Of a DNA stretch of 5,555 nt, positions 4,835-5,555 are shown one piece after another. The stretch comes from Myxococcales bacterium (GTDB lineage: Bacteria > Myxococcota_A > Polyangia > Polyangiales > Polyangiaceae). The position numbers and the translations under genes are program-made. The notes under the pieces were generated by a model that had not been told where the DNA came from, did no database searches, and worked only from the letters and a program-made list of their open reading frames with translations. Numbering within the stretch: position 1 is the first letter of the stretch; each line of letters opens with the position of its first letter. The stretch lies in contig JANYHY010000410.1 of assembly GCA_025362165.1 (NCBI GenBank), positions 1 to 5,555 on the forward strand. Reading direction: 5' to 3'.

Positions 4835-5555
4835 ATGCGCTTTCACTCTTCATCTTCTTTTTTGATTTCTTTCTTGGTCGCCGGTTGCGTGGGAGACGCC
4901 GCGGTCGTTGGACCGCCCCTCAAAGACGCCTCGATCGCCGATCAGGTCGTCGCAGACGGAGGGCCTGGCGCAGACGCCGCAGACGCCGCGCCGTATGATC
5001 CGACGTGGACGCTCCCGCTGCTGAAAGGGATCTCGCTGACCGCGATGGCCGTGGATCCGAACGGCGACGTCTATGTCGGCGGGGCGATCTCCGACACGTT
5101 CTCGCTCGACGCCGTGAACATCTCTTCCACGCAGAAGAGTGACGGCTTCGTATTGAAGCTGGATGGCAAGACCAAGAAAGCAGTTTGGGGAAAGGTCATC
5201 GGCGGATCGGGGAACGACGGGATCATGTCCATGCAATTCCAAAGCGGCGCTGTCTACGTGTTGGGAACGACGGACAGCCCCTCCGTGGCGTTCGCGAAGA
5301 GCACACTGACGATCCCAGTCGCCATGCCAAGCGCGACGCGCAGCTTCATGGCCAAGCTTGATCCGACAGACGGCTCGGACATCGTCACGCTCTCGCCAGA
5401 CTCTTTCCGCAATGCCAACACGTCGTTCTCGAGCTTCTGCGTTTCCCTCTCGGTCGTCGCCAAGAGGATCGCGATTGGCTGCATGTACTCCGGCGCGGGC
5501 TTCAGCAACGGGAGCCCCACGCCCCCCAACCAATCGAGCGCGATCGCAGTGCTGG
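4835..5555 (+). CDS. SBBP-type beta-propeller lipoprotein (3' end outside window)
   Basis: The frame from ATG 4835 stays open to the window edge, giving 240 residues. The N-terminus is a clean lipoprotein signal, Arg2 then SFLISFLVAGC, with lipidated Cys18 and Val at +2. A low-complexity Asp/Ala/Gly linker follows (about 20-53), partly encoded by a GCAGACGCC duplication at 4970-4987. From about 65 the sequence has the rhythm of SBBP beta-propeller blades: AMAVDPNGDVYVGG (70-83), DGFVLKLDGKT (103-113), then GGSGNDGIMSMQF (123-135) with YVLGTTDS, and a weaker blade at FMAKLDPTDGSD (171-182). Such repeats form secreted or surface scaffolds; no specific ligand is indicated. Cys202 and Cys216 could pair. 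The start lacks a Shine-Dalgarno, but no other start would preserve the lipobox. It lies 57 bp after the hydrolase-like gene on the same strand. The total length and number of blades cannot be judged. Confidence 0.85.
   Translation, partial: MRFHSSSSFLISFLVAGCVGDAAVVGPPLKDASIADQVVADGGPGADAADAAPYDPTWTLPLLKGISLTAMAVDPNGDVYVGGAISDTFSLDAVNISSTQKSDGFVLKLDGKTKKAVWGKVIGGSGNDGIMSMQFQSGAVYVLGTTDSPSVAFAKSTLTIPVAMPSATRSFMAKLDPTDGSDIVTLSPDSFRNANTSFSSFCVSLSVVAKRIAIGCMYSGAGFSNGSPTPPNQSSAIAVL

Noticed and set aside
4970..4987. GCAGACGCC tandem duplication
   Set aside because: It encodes Ala/Asp linker residues in frame and is ordinary low-complexity linker sequence, so it is noted only within the gene entry.
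4850..5533. Minus-strand open frame of 227 codons opposite the beta-propeller gene
   Set aside because: The plus strand has a clean lipobox and SBBP-like blades; the minus frame reads as Arg/Gly/His-rich low-sense sequence.
1..5555. CRISPR arrays, tRNA/rRNA, transposase, phage or toxin-antitoxin genes
   Set aside because: No regularly spaced repeats, cloverleaf-like segments or recognisable proteins of these kinds were found on reading both strands.

Overview
The window is GC-rich. Three of its five genes encode predicted lipoproteins, and it has a cysteine-rich 'CGxC' repeat protein and a kinase-tail/PEGA-like gene pair. Together these look like a large-genome myxobacterium (Myxococcota, probably Polyangiales/Sorangiineae-like). 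This is inferred from protein style, since no rRNA, tRNA or other phylogenetic marker is present.

Layout, left to right. (1) Positions 1-542 (+) hold the 3' end of a gene whose product has a disordered linker, one membrane helix, a Pro/Ser/Thr-rich segment and a Cys-bracketed C-terminus. It is most likely the tail of a myxobacterial Ser/Thr protein kinase. (2) Positions 539-1354 (+), joined to it by an ATGA overlap, encode a signal-peptide protein with a PEGA-like domain and two membrane helices. (3) Positions 1355-1480, between convergent genes, hold a G/C-rich inverted-repeat element with alternative hairpins, followed by a 13-bp tandem repeat. (4) Positions 1481-2524 (-) encode a Cys-rich lipoprotein with four D-x3-CGxCxxxC modules and an unrecognised C-terminal domain. 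(5) Positions 2525-2599 are a 75-bp divergent promoter region. (6) Positions 2600-4777 (+) encode a 725-residue lipoprotein that resembles a glycoside hydrolase (GH20/GH67-type N-terminal fold followed by a DUF4838-like region). (7) Positions 4835-5555 (+) hold the 5' part of an SBBP-type beta-propeller lipoprotein that runs off the window.

The two left-hand genes form one translationally coupled unit, probably signalling or envelope sensing. The three right-hand genes all encode predicted exported lipoproteins, two of them divergently transcribed from a shared short region. A joint surface or carbohydrate-related role is possible but rests only on proximity. No CRISPR array, transposase, phage gene, tRNA, rRNA or recognised riboswitch was seen. 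No stretch longer than 126 bp lacks a gene. No clearly new multi-gene system is demonstrated. The best leads are the uncharacterised hydrolase-like lipoprotein with its apparently leaderless start, the repeat element at 1359-1450, and the kinase-tail/PEGA coupling.
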